DNA of 64,000 bases from Notospermus geniculatus (Eukaryota; Nemertea; Pilidiophora; Heteronemertea; Lineidae), in NCBI GenBank assembly GCA_002633025.1, contig NMRB01000508.1:234154-298153 (forward strand), in the 5' to 3' direction. The position numbers were made by a program, and so were the translations under genes. The notes under the pieces are model-generated. The model saw nothing but the letters and a program-made list of their open reading frames with translations. It was not told the DNA's origin and did not search any database. Shown here piece after piece: positions 1 through 10,400 of this stretch. The number at the start of each line of letters is the position of its first letter. Position 1 is the first letter of the stretch.

Positions 1-280
1 CCTAGTCAAGAAAGTGAAACGCGTTTTATTTCACAAAGTGAGCCAAGTCAAAGAAGGTTCGTTCATATGAATCCTGATTAGATACATTTTATTCCACCAT
101 TTTTTTCACACTGGATATTCTGCCTGGTTTTCTAACAGAGGATTATCTGAGCTGCCAACTTTAGTCAGTTAGTTTTTTTTAAACGACGAGGTTATGTTGC
201 CATGAGGGCATTTGTTTCTCACTTGATTCTGCAAGAAAAAGTTCTTCCGCAGTTTAGTGTTTTTTTTTAGATTTATAAGT

Positions 281-535
281 ATGTGTATTAGATTTTCCCA
301 TCAGCACCGAAGCCATAGCATTATTGGCCGTGGTAAGTACGGAAGAGGCCATCTCAAGCTACTCATGTTCCTCACTTGGATGGGGTCTTTTACTTGCCCT
401 TGTGAAGGCACAAGGTACAACAAGGCACCACAGCTTACTGTCCCGTGCAACGGACTGAAGAGCCAGGGATGATTAATCCCATATGGCGCGGGATTCGAAC
501 CCGGGACCTGCCGCTTGCTACATGTAAGCAAGACA
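281..535 (-). repeat. tRNA-derived SINE (family A), 5' end truncated
   Basis: Read on the minus strand, the tRNA-like head keeps its B box (ggttcgaatcc) but loses the A-box end at about 535. It is followed by the family body (agggatgatt, cccatccaagtgaggaacat, gcttgagatggcctcttcc) and a tail ending ccgatgggaaaa. The family body is shared by all copies in the window. Confidence 0.85.
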
Positions 536-540
536 TAACC

Positions 541-1107
541 CCTCCGCTTTCAATGTTTGTTCCCGAGCAGTTCAGTGTGATCGCCAACGACGTAAATGTC
601 AAAATAACACAGCCGTACGTATCTTCCAACAACCTTCAGCTGTGAAAGAAACCAAGTATTTTTCTCATCATTTTATAAACTACAGAAATTAATCTGGACA
701 AAAACGCAATCTGTAAATTGCACCAGGGCTATTTGATACATTTATCACTAATGAAATAATAGAACTTTGTAAACAACTTTTTTATGGTTTCTATCAACGT
801 GAAGGATGCAGATGTAGATTATACACTAGGTACTGTATGCCAGAGGGAACCCTGTCCGAGTGGAATAGGCCTACTTGACATGAGTAATGAAGGAGAGCAC
901 GAGAAATTAGTCTAGATCGGCAAAACGTGATGACTGGCAGAAAGAGACGAAACAGACGGCAAAAGGTTGGCAGTATTTCTGACAGGAACCGTTCACCAGG
1001 TGGAGCCAGCATCATCTAGGCCTACAAATAATAGAATGAACTGTTTCAAGTAGTACCTGTTCCTTGAAGTTACGGTTTCATGTATCCTTGAGGAGTTATC
1101 TTTGATA
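541..1107. other. No recognisable feature
   Basis: This is unique AT-rich sequence with no open frame or repeat that I can support. Confidence 0.5.
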
Positions 1108-1109
1108 CA

Positions 1110-1500
1110 TGCAGCCTGGTGGTTATCACGTCCGTTTATCAAGCGGCAGGTCCCGGGTTCGAATCCCGTGCCATGACAGCCTAGTGGTTATCATGTCTGT
1201 TTAGCAAGCAGCAGGTCCCGGGTTTGAATCCCGGGCCATGACAGCCTAGTGGTTATCACGTCCGTTTATCAAGCGGCGGGTCCCGGGTTCGAATCCTGGG
1301 CCATATGGGATTAATCATCCCTGGCTCTTCACGTCCATCGCATGGGACAGTAAGCCATGGTGCCTCTTGTGCTTTTTGCAAGGGCAAGTAAAAGACCCCA
1401 TCCAAGTGAGGAACATGAGTAGCTTGAGATGGCCTCTTCCATACTTACCAGGGCCAATAATGCTATGGCTTCGGCCCTGATGGAAAAATCTAATACAAAT
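1110..1500 (+). repeat. Family A SINE with three tandem tRNA-like heads
   Basis: Three head units start at 1110, 1175 and 1240, exactly 65 bp apart. Each has an A-box-like gcctagtggttatcac and a B-box ggttcgaatcc (the second reads ggtttgaatcc). The third runs straight into the usual body (ccatatgggattaatcatcc) and the tail at about 1480-1500 (aaatctaatacaaatacaaa). Other copies have a single head. Confidence 0.88.
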
Positions 1501-1519
1501 ACAAATACATTAAACTCAC

Positions 1520-1771
1520 CCAGTCTATGCAGCTAATAACGCTGTATTTGGCGATCAACTCACGATTCAATATGTTTTTTATGTATTCCTTGGGGTTATA
1601 GTTATCAATGACAACAGATGACCAAACGTTGGTCACAGTTTCTACCTTAGGATGGGGTTCAATTTGGGTGGCGTGGCCTACTCGGCCCTCAGACAAAATG
1701 TCATGCCAGGGCAGCATCAGCAATTTACGCTCCGCTCTTTCACAGTGTGCTGCCTCGGGATTATAGGTCAT
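1520..1771 (-). CDS. Possible exon of unknown product (copy 1)
   Basis: A minus-strand open frame starts at an ATG at 1769-1771 (MTYNPEAAHCERAERKLL...). It runs to a consensus GTGAGT donor just below 1520, leaving in phase 0. The composition looks protein-like (HDILSEGRVGHA, VVIDNYNPKEYIKNILN). I do not recognise the family. It does not match betaglycan and would not fit between the linker and orphan-domain-2 exons, which already splice in phase. The frame extends a little further upstream to a stop, and a candidate acceptor (ttcttcccgag) precedes it. The same frame is preserved in the duplicate at 11806-12057. A transposon fragment or chance frame remains possible. Confidence 0.3.
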
Positions 1772-2780
1772 GCCCCTCGGGAAGAATTTTCAAGGACCTG
1801 CACTGGAAGCATGGGGGGGGGGCAGGATTCTACCTTCGTCCAAAGGAGGGTATGAGATGAAGTGAAACTGCTTCACCCCTCAACGACGGTTAAACGCATC
1901 CTTATACCCTGCAGGATTCTCGAGCACGGAATATGCTAATGCCCTTCTCAAGGTCACGACGCAGTAAGATCCCGTCAGATGAAGCTGTCATTTTTCACAA
2001 AATCAATGTTGCCATGGTAGCGCTACCATGTGATCAGATCTGCCAAGGTTGTAGCAAGCGTGCCTCAACCCAACCCTACGCTGATAGAACAGGGCTTCGC
2101 GGCATGGAGGGGACGAAATCAGCGCGATTGAAGACAAAGCAACGGCAATTTGTCGTGGCGGTTTAGCGCCATTCAGTGTGTCGCGTAAATGAAGATACGT
2201 ATGTCAAGATTTGATGCCCTTCGTTCATCGTGATACGAGTAAGTCAATTGTGACCCTGAGAACCTCATCGTAGAAGGGTATTTACAATCTCAATCATTCC
2301 ATTAGCACCAAGACATGCGTGCCTATGGCATCACTGGTTACTAAGCCTCAACCATAACGGCACATTCAACGTCACTCTCTCCGCCATAGTGCTATCCCGA
2401 GGGGATCTCTGGATCAACCTCTGTCACCACAAACTCCACACAATAACATCTTCTCTACAATCCTGAGGTGGAGAACCAACGACAAAGCACCTTCATTTCT
2501 CACCAACATTCTGCACTATTTTCATCATATTCTGACCATTTTTATGATTTTTCTCTGCATTTTTAGCTGCGAGGCTTTTTCTGCGTGTTATTATGAGGCT
2601 GAAGGCAGCAGCCATGACTGATACAGGAGGAGATGGTTCCTCTATTTTGACCCAATTAGGAAATCACATTTAAGGATTTAGCAGCCAGTATGATCTGATT
2701 TTGTATTTTTTCCGTCAGGGCAAAAATAACATGCTGCTGCTGTGGTGGTTCTAACTAGAGAGAGCTGTTGTTGTTGTATT
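1772..2780. other. Non-coding part of the duplication (copy 1)
   Basis: This stretch is well conserved with 12058-12980. It includes a short palindrome atggtagcgctaccat near 2013-2028. I see no supported gene. Open frames here are short and not protein-like. Confidence 0.45.
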
Positions 2781-2782
2781 TG

Positions 2783-3514
2783 ATTTTTCCATCAGGGCTG
2801 AAGCCATAGCATTATTGGCCCTTGTAATTATGGAACAGGCCATCTCAAGCTACTCATGTTCCTCACTTGGAGGGGTCTTTTACTTGTCACTGCAAAGGCA
2901 CAAGGTACAAGGCACCACGGTTTACTGTCCCTGCGACGGACTGAAGAGCCAGGGATGGTTTATCCCCTATGGCCTGGGATTTGAACCCGGGACCTGCCGC
3001 TTAGGCCATACCAATTTGATTGTTAGTTTAACGGATTTCCCTCTACCCCAAATTGCCAAAATGAAATAAAATTTTTTTATTTCACCCGCATCTCCAATTC
3101 ACAGTTTTCAGTTAAAAAAATACTTTTTTTGTGCCCGCACCACTCAATCACCCTCAGTGAAAAAATAAAAATAAAAATACCATTTTTTTTGCTTGGAAAA
3201 CATGCGTAAGTGTCTCTCAAGTCGCGAACGCTGGGCGGAACACATGCCTCACAGCGCCCGGTAATCTGGGATTCCGTAATGTGAACTGGTGGTAACCCTG
3301 TAGATCAATGGCCGATGAAGAGACGGGTAATGTTGTCATTCAAACAATGCTGATGTGCATCACAGTGAAGTTTATCAGTTCAACTCCTTCATTTTATTTT
3401 TATTTTTTTTTCGCCAGCAGCATGCCACTTTTGATGAAAAAGATCCGTTAAACTAACAATCAAATTGGTATGGCCTTATGAAGCGGATGTGATAACCACT
3501 CGGCTATCAAGGCT
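2783..3514 (-). repeat. Family A SINE, interrupted by a DNA transposon
   Basis: The SINE runs 2783-3003 and resumes at 3476-3514 after the element at 3004-3475. The break lies between the two arms of ccgcttatgaagcgg, the anticodon-stem-loop region of the tRNA-like head. The uninterrupted twin is at 12985-13252. Confidence 0.88.
3004..3475. mobile_element. MITE with 33-bp terminal inverted repeats and TTA target duplication
   Basis: The element begins ggccataccaatttgattg and ends in its inverse (caatcaaattggtatggcc); the arms match for about 33 bp, to gttagtttaacggat. It is flanked by TTA on both sides (3001-3003 and 3476-3478). The empty site at 13211-13213 has a single TTA. The 3-bp TTA duplication is typical of PIF/Harbinger elements. 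There is no transposase frame in its 472 bp, so it is non-autonomous. The superfamily assignment is inferred from the target site only. Confidence 0.85.
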
Positions 3515-4012
3515 CCCCGACTCACCAACAGTGAGGGAGTCAGCAGCCAAACAAGAAGAGGAATGCGTGGGACGGGAAAATAAAAGACACATTCCCGAAG
3601 TACAAATGTTTCCGCGAATACCGCTATAAATACGATTGCCCACAATCTGTGATATGACACCGATGTCGAAAAAACTCCCAGGATGCCTTTTTGCGCATTA
3701 TCTATCGACTCGTATTTCTGTTTACAGAACTGCTCAAGGACAATTTTTCAGTGGAAAGTTTTTTTCTTTGTTCCATGAAATGCCTGGCATCGATTTCATC
3801 AATTTTGTAATTCACTAGCTCATGTTTCGATTTTTCAAAACAACAATACTTTTTGTATAAATATTTTCAAAAGGAAAATAATGAATCTATTGTGAATTAA
3901 ATGTGACCTCAGTGAATCTGTTAACACAGAAAGGCCTGGCCTCAGATTTCATGTCAAGCTGGAGGAAACCAGTGCACCCGGAGGAACCTATGCTGCCGAA
4001 GAGTGTCGCCCT

Positions 4013-4221
4013 CTATAGAAGTTCTTCACCGATGTCACATGGTCACATGACTGCAAAGAAACGGCCGTCAAATGGCCGGCGATGACGTCAAAACTGTCAC
4101 AACATGACAAATTGATGTCAGGATCTGTGTGTTGACGTTGTGTTCATGCCGTGACGTCGTTTGACATTTTGGCGGCCAATATGGCGGCATCATGTCGTCA
4201 TGGAAATCTGAAGAACCTCTA
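4013..4221. mobile_element. Palindromic MITE (ttcttcac...gtgaagaa family), copy 1
   Basis: Outer arms read tagaagttcttcaccgatg and, inverted, ctgtagaggttcttc. The interior is rich in gtcacatg, gatgacgtca and catgtcgtcatgg motifs. Sister copies are at 13748-13969 (in the duplication) and 20910-21131 (independent locus). Compared with copy 2 it has lost about 13 bp near the right arm. Confidence 0.75.
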
Positions 4222-4817
4222 CAGCACATGAAAACAAGAACCTATAATAAAAGATGAATAAACAACATAATCGTAATTTTGAATACTTCGAATATTCTAT
4301 GCAGGATTTTTTGTGTAGGTTTTGTAAGACGAAGTACAAAGAATGGGATGAAATGATGTCAGTGGGTTCTCTTACAGGACATGGCCCCAAAAGATAAGTT
4401 ATAATATACAAACATCACGTCACAAGTTATATTTCAATAGATTAAAATGGAATAAATGACCAAATTAAACTATTATCGGTCATTATCACAAACAGTACCA
4501 TTTTTATTAATTAATATAAAGCACTTATACGGCGTCAACACTTGATGATTTTGTAAGGTTTTATAACGCAAGCAGACGACATTAATTTTGAGCAGAAGAA
4601 AGAGATATAAGGATAATGACCATTGTCTTCTAATGCAGTCATTACGTCTCAATTACAATAGGAGAGATTCAACGAGGGTCAGAAGTCCTTTTAACACAAT
4701 AGCTCCAAAAAGTACAACATGAAATGTGGCGTCGCTAAAATTGATTTGTCTCTAAAAGTTTTATGAAGGGGAAGAGAGGCGCACAAGGCCGAATTTGATG
4801 GCCTTGGGAACTGAACA

Positions 4818-4922
4818 CAGAGGGTAGCAGATCCTTTCATCATTGGACTTTGGTCTCGCTCCTCTTCGCTCGCAGGGTATAAAGAGGAGCGAGACCAAAA
4901 CCCTGCGATGGAAGGATGAGGA
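4818..4922. repeat. Short hairpin element (ggtctcgctcctctt family)
   Basis: Arms ctttggtctcgctcctctt and aagaggagcgagaccaaa surround a 19-base loop. Outer flanks (agatccttcatc / gatggaaggat) are also roughly inverted. Relatives occur at 14630-14722, 18400-18490 and 32835-32935. Confidence 0.7.
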
Positions 4923-5664
4923 CAGCAAGGACCTTATTGGCTTGCCCGTGGTATGGTATTTGGTTAATTCATTTTGTAGGAGGAAACAGGATCATCCAGA
5001 GAAATTTGCTTTATACTGCAGTGCAGTCTCAAAGCACTTCACATTCACGTCATTACCAAACCGGTTTTCTCGGAAATATCATGTATACGAGAGCTACGAG
5101 AGAAAGTACACATAGCCGGTGATACTGCGATCAACAGACATCATAGTCATAATCATTGCTATCAGAAATAATGAACACACGACTCAAATTGTGATTGCGT
5201 CTGAAACGGGAAAGATGATTGGATGTGGCAGAACGTAGCGTGGGAATATTATTTTACTTGGAGACACATAACTTCCGAGTAAAATCTTGCCAAGGCCTCC
5301 TGCCAGATCATGCTACAAAATAACAAGATTTTCTCAGAATTGTGAGGTATTATATTCATTTTTTGTGGCAACAATTTTTAGCCCTTTGCCCTTTGTTCAA
5401 AACCACGTGAAATTTGACTCATCTAAAACTCATCTCACCCATGACATAGTGACCCGCTGTCAGATCTTGGGAGTCGGTGGTAATTGAAAACAATGATTAA
5501 GTCTGACACCCATCTTTAGCTCTCAGCATGAGGTAACTTCGCACAACACAACAAACTTTAATCTATCGGTGATGTTCATTGGCTGATTCATAGTTGTTAA
5601 AGTACAATTCATTGGCTGATGGCAGTAAGTTGTGACAATAGGTCGCTGATAATTGGTGGGGATG

Positions 5665-5841
5665 CCAATAGGAGCTGTCAGTGAATTGACCAATAGGTGT
5701 CACTACGGTCCAATTAAATGCATAATAGCGGACCCATTCATTCTTGATCGAACACCAATCCCGTGGATTTTCCTGTGTATTGGTCCACTAGAACTTTGCT
5801 GCCATCTTTCAGCAATACGCGCGGTTGACTGCTCCTATTGG
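5665..5841. mobile_element. MITE with ccaataggagc termini, absent from copy 2
   Basis: The termini are ccaataggagc and gctcctattgg. The matching place in copy 2 (about 16046) reads straight through as gatgccaattggctgat. A second, independent copy is at 30501-30676 with about 90 per cent similarity by eye. Confidence 0.8.
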
Positions 5842-6069
5842 CTGATGCACAGCTGGTAGTATGAATGCTCATTGGTTGATGCCTAACAGGAAGTGATGCT
5901 GATGGCCAATGCAAAGTTAGTGGGGATGCTCATTGGCTGTTGATGGTCACTGGTTTATGCCAAACATTTACATGTATAGGACACAGTTCTTTTAGTCAGC
6001 AAAGGACATAAGCTCATTTTAAGGTAGTCACAATGATTGGGGCCCTCATTTACAAGGAAACTTCCTTAC

Positions 6070-6199
6070 CTTCTTCCCAAAGGGACGTTACTCGGTACCG
6101 CACACCCCTGAACAAGCTTCTGGCGGTGGATCATAGCCAGTTGGATTGTTGCCGTATGAAAGTTGCTCTCGATTCGGCAATCTGATGGCAGAGACGAAT
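6070..6199 (-). pseudogene. Duplicate of orphan-domain linker exon (copy 1, out of order)
   Basis: This 130 bp copy of 16275-16404 has intact splice sites (acceptor tttccag, donor GTAAGG) and one synonymous difference. It splices in phase from 6584-6761 but has no orphan-domain-2 exon after it between here and position 1. The reading frame is open, so nothing in the exon itself marks it as dead. Confidence 0.6.
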
Positions 6200-6348
6200 C
6201 TGGAAAGAAACCATCGATGAGGGTTACCTATTAGGCCCTAAAATATCCTGCTTGTTGCGTTAAAATTATTCCTCCGTATCTGGACTGAAGGAGAGAACTA
6301 GGTTTACGTGTACGATGCACTCTTTTGCTGCAATTGTTGTTACTATAT

Positions 6349-6550
6349 GTGTGGCGGTCCAGGAAAACCCGGCGGTTGTCGCATTTTAGGAAAGTGTTAA
6401 TGGCCTTGCTGAACCCGCACATTTCAATAGATGACATGTATTACGTAACAGGTAAACAGTAGCTAGGCCTAGTAGATCAATGCACAGGCAATCTGACAGC
6501 CCTTGTTGATCAGTCAGCGACATCCGCTGGGTTTTCCTAGACCGCCACAC
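6349..6550. mobile_element. MITE with gtgtggcggtcc termini, absent from copy 2
   Basis: The left end gtgtggcggtccaggaaaac is the inverse of the right end gttttcctagaccgccacac, with one mismatch. It is flanked by atat on both sides, a possible 4-bp target duplication. It sits in the intron beside the orphan-domain-1 exon (6584). The corresponding point in copy 2 (about 16857) lacks it. Confidence 0.82.
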
Positions 6551-6583
6551 ATATTGAGACAATCACTTCACCGTTCCACTTAC

Positions 6584-6761
6584 CAATGCCGACACGTTTG
6601 ACGATACTGTTTGCTTCTCTGACCTGAGCGAATGACGTCACCGCGTGGAACTTCTGATCCACCCAATCAAAAAGCAGCTGGTCATTCTCCGGCATCTGGT
6701 CGATCTTCCGACGTTTGATGTTGATCTTCGTAAAATTCTCCAACCTCGACCGGGACGAAAT
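6584..6761 (-). pseudogene. Duplicate of orphan-domain-1 exon (copy 1, out of order)
   Basis: This is an intact 178 bp exon with the same acceptor and the same GTAAGT donor as 16899-17076. It differs from it at one base, a synonymous His codon. It lies downstream (on the minus strand) of the ZP-N exons, where a betaglycan gene should carry ZP-C. It is therefore not part of a normal reading of the gene at 7.4-9.5 kb. It could be a misplaced allele, or the head of a second gene copy continuing beyond position 1. I label it pseudogene for its position only; its coding sequence is unbroken. Confidence 0.6.
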
Positions 6762-6920
6762 CTAGAAAGAAATGGATCGAGGTTGATCAGCATTCACATT
6801 TTCATCCAACAACAGAACAAATATCAGATTTTTACAAACATGGACACCTGGGAAAAAAAACCAAAGTAGGAAAGTCCTGAAAAAAATTTTCTCCACCTCT
6901 CGCAGCAGGAAATGGCTAAA

Positions 6921-7042
6921 GTTTAGAATCCCCGATCGGAAGTGACGTTACTCCATGGCACACAATGGAAATCCTATTGTACAATGCAGCTTATTCCGTC
7001 AATCGATGACCTTTTTTTGGGCACTGATCGGGGATTCTAAAC
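6921..7042. mobile_element. Small MITE with gtttagaatccccgatc termini, absent from copy 2
   Basis: Ends gtttagaatccccgatc and gatcggggattctaaac are perfect inverses. Copy 2 at about 17245 reads aggaaatgcccgaccttcaa with no insertion. Confidence 0.83.
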
Positions 7043-7381
7043 TCGTTCCCAGGAAATGCCAATTCTTCAACTTTTGTATATTTCAAGATAGATTTGACCT
7101 GATGTACAGCCTGTCTGTCTGAGATCAAGTTTGAAGACTCTAGGTCATAAGTTGCAAATCAAGTCATCATGATATCTTGGCCAAGATGAAAAGCGTGCCG
7201 AAAGTTTAGTCAAATGGGTTTTGACACAACCAATCCTAAAAACATGCATACATGATTTTTTTTCTCTCCTGCAGCAGGAAATGACCATGCAACCTTCAAC
7301 TTTGTAGGGGAGACCGGGGCTGGTTGTAACACTTTTTCTTTTGAGGTCGATTACTTCCTAATTACAGGAGGTATTTATAAC

Positions 7382-7470
7382 CTGCTTGGTCTTTGCTGCA
7401 GACGGAATTCCTGCTTGTCATCGTCGTCGTCGTACTGCCGTGGTGGGAACTGGTGTTGTTGTGGGCGAAA
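7382..7470 (-). CDS. Exon: Gln/Asp-rich linker after ZP-N (weak donor or terminal exon)
   Basis: The acceptor tctttccag sits above 7470 and the exon enters in phase 0. It encodes a low-complexity stretch with PPRQYDDDDDKQEF. The only nearby donor is CAG|GTTATA below 7382, which is weak. If it is not used, the frame stops almost at once at TAA (7375-7377). That would end the protein after ZP-N without ZP-C or a membrane anchor. The position corresponds to the ZP-N/ZP-C linker in betaglycan. The acceptor is good, but conservation is low, so this exon is less certain than the others. Confidence 0.55.
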
Positions 7471-10400
7471 CTGGAAAGACAATACACGTGTAGTCCTGGG
7501 ACCCCGTTAACACATCACATCTCCTTACTTCACCTCCAAGGATTCAGACAATCGAAATGCTTTTGATAATTCAGCCTCAAAAACAACACAGAAGCATAAA
7601 ATAGAAATAACTTACACTGTTAATGGTCTGTTTCTTTGTCTGTCCTTTATCCGACTTGGGGTAGTCACACTTGAACTGTTGTGAGATGTGATCGTCGTAG
7701 AGGTCCTCGTCATCAAGGTGGGTGTCATCCGACATCATCTTATCACCCGATGCCTCGTCATCTTGATAGGAGGCGCTGCCTGTCTCGGCGGGGGTGTCGT
7801 CCTGGGGAAGTTTGGAGATGACAACCTAGAGAGGAATATAAAGTTGGAGAGTAATGATCGGGGATCGGGCAACATCAAGCTGGCATTATCGAAGTTGCCA
7901 GGGGAACAAAGAAGAACCAGTATGGTAGTGTGCCATCTTAGCAAATGTGCCCACGCAGCAATGACTCGATTACCATACGACTAAAACAAGACGTACCGAG
8001 TTGATGAATTCCACTCGACTGCCGACCTCCGCTCGACGCGTGTTACAACCGTGCAGCATCGTGTTCAGGATGTAGTGCGTGTTATTCTCGCTCGCCGAAC
8101 AACGCTTGTCGGCCAACGTTAGATGTGCTCGTTTTACACCATAATCCTGGAAAATAATCGTCATCATTCTGAGTTTTATGGAAATTGTGGTACGTCAGGA
8201 ATTTCCCCCAAATAGGTGGCGCTAACTACCCAACTACAATGTAACTGAAAGGCCTTGCTTCACATGATGCCTATTCTTGGGAGCATACTTTAATTTCTTC
8301 TCGACCGTGTACAGGAAACGTTTAAAAAGAACGCTGTGGGTGTGAACAATATCTGGCACATGTGAACACACTCCCTGAAATAATCAGGACAACTGCTGCC
8401 TGCCACATCGAGTGATCTGCTCTTGGGGCTAGAAACAAGGTTTAGAACAGGAAGCTGAGGTGAATACCGCTGCCCGCATCCGAGGAATCCCTCCCATTAC
8501 ATCTTACCAAGTTGAATACCGCTGCCCGCATCCGAGGAAGTCCTCCCATTATGTCTTACCTGTATGATTGCCTTGGCAACCGTCACTTTCATCCCCGACT
8601 CAAAACATGTCACCTTCATCGACTTCTTCAAAGCCGACTCGGTTTCATCCGGATTCAAGAACGGCGACCGCTGCCGGTTGAACCGGTTAGTTCTGTTTTT
8701 GTCATTAGGGGGAGCTGGAGAAAAAGAGGAGATAATTTTGACTATGTTGTAATTTTCATGCTATCAGACCAAGTCCTGGGTCCAGGGCTGGATGCATGGC
8801 CCGTGAAATCTCTACAAGACTATCCTCTCAGTGCTGTGGTATACTTCAGCTGAATTACGGTGGATTTATCAAGCATCTGCTTACCTGTATCATCAAGCCT
8901 GATGCTGATTCTGTTCGCCAGGCTGACCTCCGTGTACGACCGCGGCAGGCCAAAGCGGTCCTTTATTGAGTTGACTAGTGGCACCCCCTGTAAGGTGATG
9001 ACCTCCTGCCTGACGGTCACGGCCATCGAAGTCACTCCAGTCATGTTGATCGAGTCATTACTCTACAAAACGATGAAACGAGAGCAATGAATGAACAGGG
9101 AATCACTTGTGACCCGTCGCCACGAAACGACAGTTTGAGACCAACGTTTTGTCAATTTCAGTAGGCCTAGGCGTATTATCTCACATCTGTCTTATGTTAA
9201 ATCTGAGTGGTAACATTTCTTCCTTTATCTCCTGGAGTTATTTTGGTTCATCCTGGTTCACATCTTGTGCGACTTAAGACCTGATTTGATGTGACGGGTC
9301 ACAAATACCACATTATCTTTAAGGTTCCCGATAACTTGCAAGACGTACCAAAACATCAATCTTTCCCTGCAGATTACGAGTGTTGATTTTCCAGATGATG
9401 TTGCCTGATCGCCGTGCCAACAAGATCAGGACGACATCCTTGGTCAATGTTGTGTCAGGGTCCTGAGGTGAGAGGTCAACGTTGATGTCCCTGGATTTGC
9501 CAAACCGGTCAACAGTGGGTGAATGGACCTCAATGATGTGAATCTCCCTGTAATGAGAAGATAGAGTATAAAGTATACTTATGATGATATCAATTTTGAT
9601 GCCAAATTGGTTCCCTGGTAGAGTAGCAGTACTCCAGGGCGAGTTGACCAAAGCTGTGTCTCAGGAGCAGCCATCCCTCGCATCGCAGGCCCACACGACC
9701 AAGGTCATCAGTCTCCATGGGGAATGTGAAGGGGGGGTGCAGTGTTTCCGCCAGAGGGGGGATGTCCCCCCCCATAAACAGTCAAAATTTGTGTTTTTGA
9801 CCAGGAATTTTGTCAAATTTTCACTTTGTCCCCCCTTTAAAAAATTCCTGGCAGAAACACTGCGGGTGAGAAGCAGCCGAACTGGGACTCCCAACAAGAC
9901 GTCAAATTCCGTGTAACGCAAGTCTCTATATCCTACACATCATCCAAGATGATTTTGTAGCCAAAGTGCTGAACAGGAGCTGGAAAAAGTGGAATAAAAC
10001 CAGCCAATGGGTCGGATAATGTGTCAAAGATCTTCGCTGTAAACCAAACTGCAATACATACAATTTAATACAGTGGAACCTCTCTATTAAGGACACCTTC
10101 GGGACTGGGCGCTGGTGTCCTTAATTAAGAGGTGTCCTGATTACAGAGGTCAAAATGGACAGAAATGACCAGTTTCAGACTGAACTTCGGTGTCCTTAAT
10201 AGGGATGTGTCCTCCTGGCAGAGGTGTCCGTAAAGAAAGGTTCCCCTCAGTGTAGTTCTATGATTACAAGTAGTAATATCATTCTGCACTTAAAGTACAT
10301 AGCCATTACAATATTACGATCTTAGCCATTATTCAAGAGTCATTCGTGCGTGAGATTATTAATTCGGACAACCCGGCTCGGTAAATAACTCTCAAGAATA

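Larger units (their letters stand above)
1315..7303. repeat. Segmental duplication, copy 1
   Basis: This stretch is collinear with 11615-17490 at about 10.3 kb spacing, with scattered single-base differences and short indels. The right-hand match ends abruptly at caaccttcaactttgta (about 7,303). After that this copy enters ggggagaccggggctgg, while copy 2 enters tatttcaagatcc. The left end falls in a SINE and cannot be placed because copy 2 has a gap there. Copy-specific insertions here: 3004-3475, about 5665-5841, 6349-6550 and 6921-7042. Confidence 0.9.

Noticed and set aside
1110-1304. Three tandem tRNA genes
   Set aside because: A- and B-box motifs are present, but the units lack proper acceptor stems and the last one continues into a SINE body. 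They are promoter heads, not tRNA genes.
7400-7430. DDDDDK as an enteropeptidase-type cleavage site
   Set aside because: It is a run of Asp in a low-complexity linker; the motif alone does not support processing.
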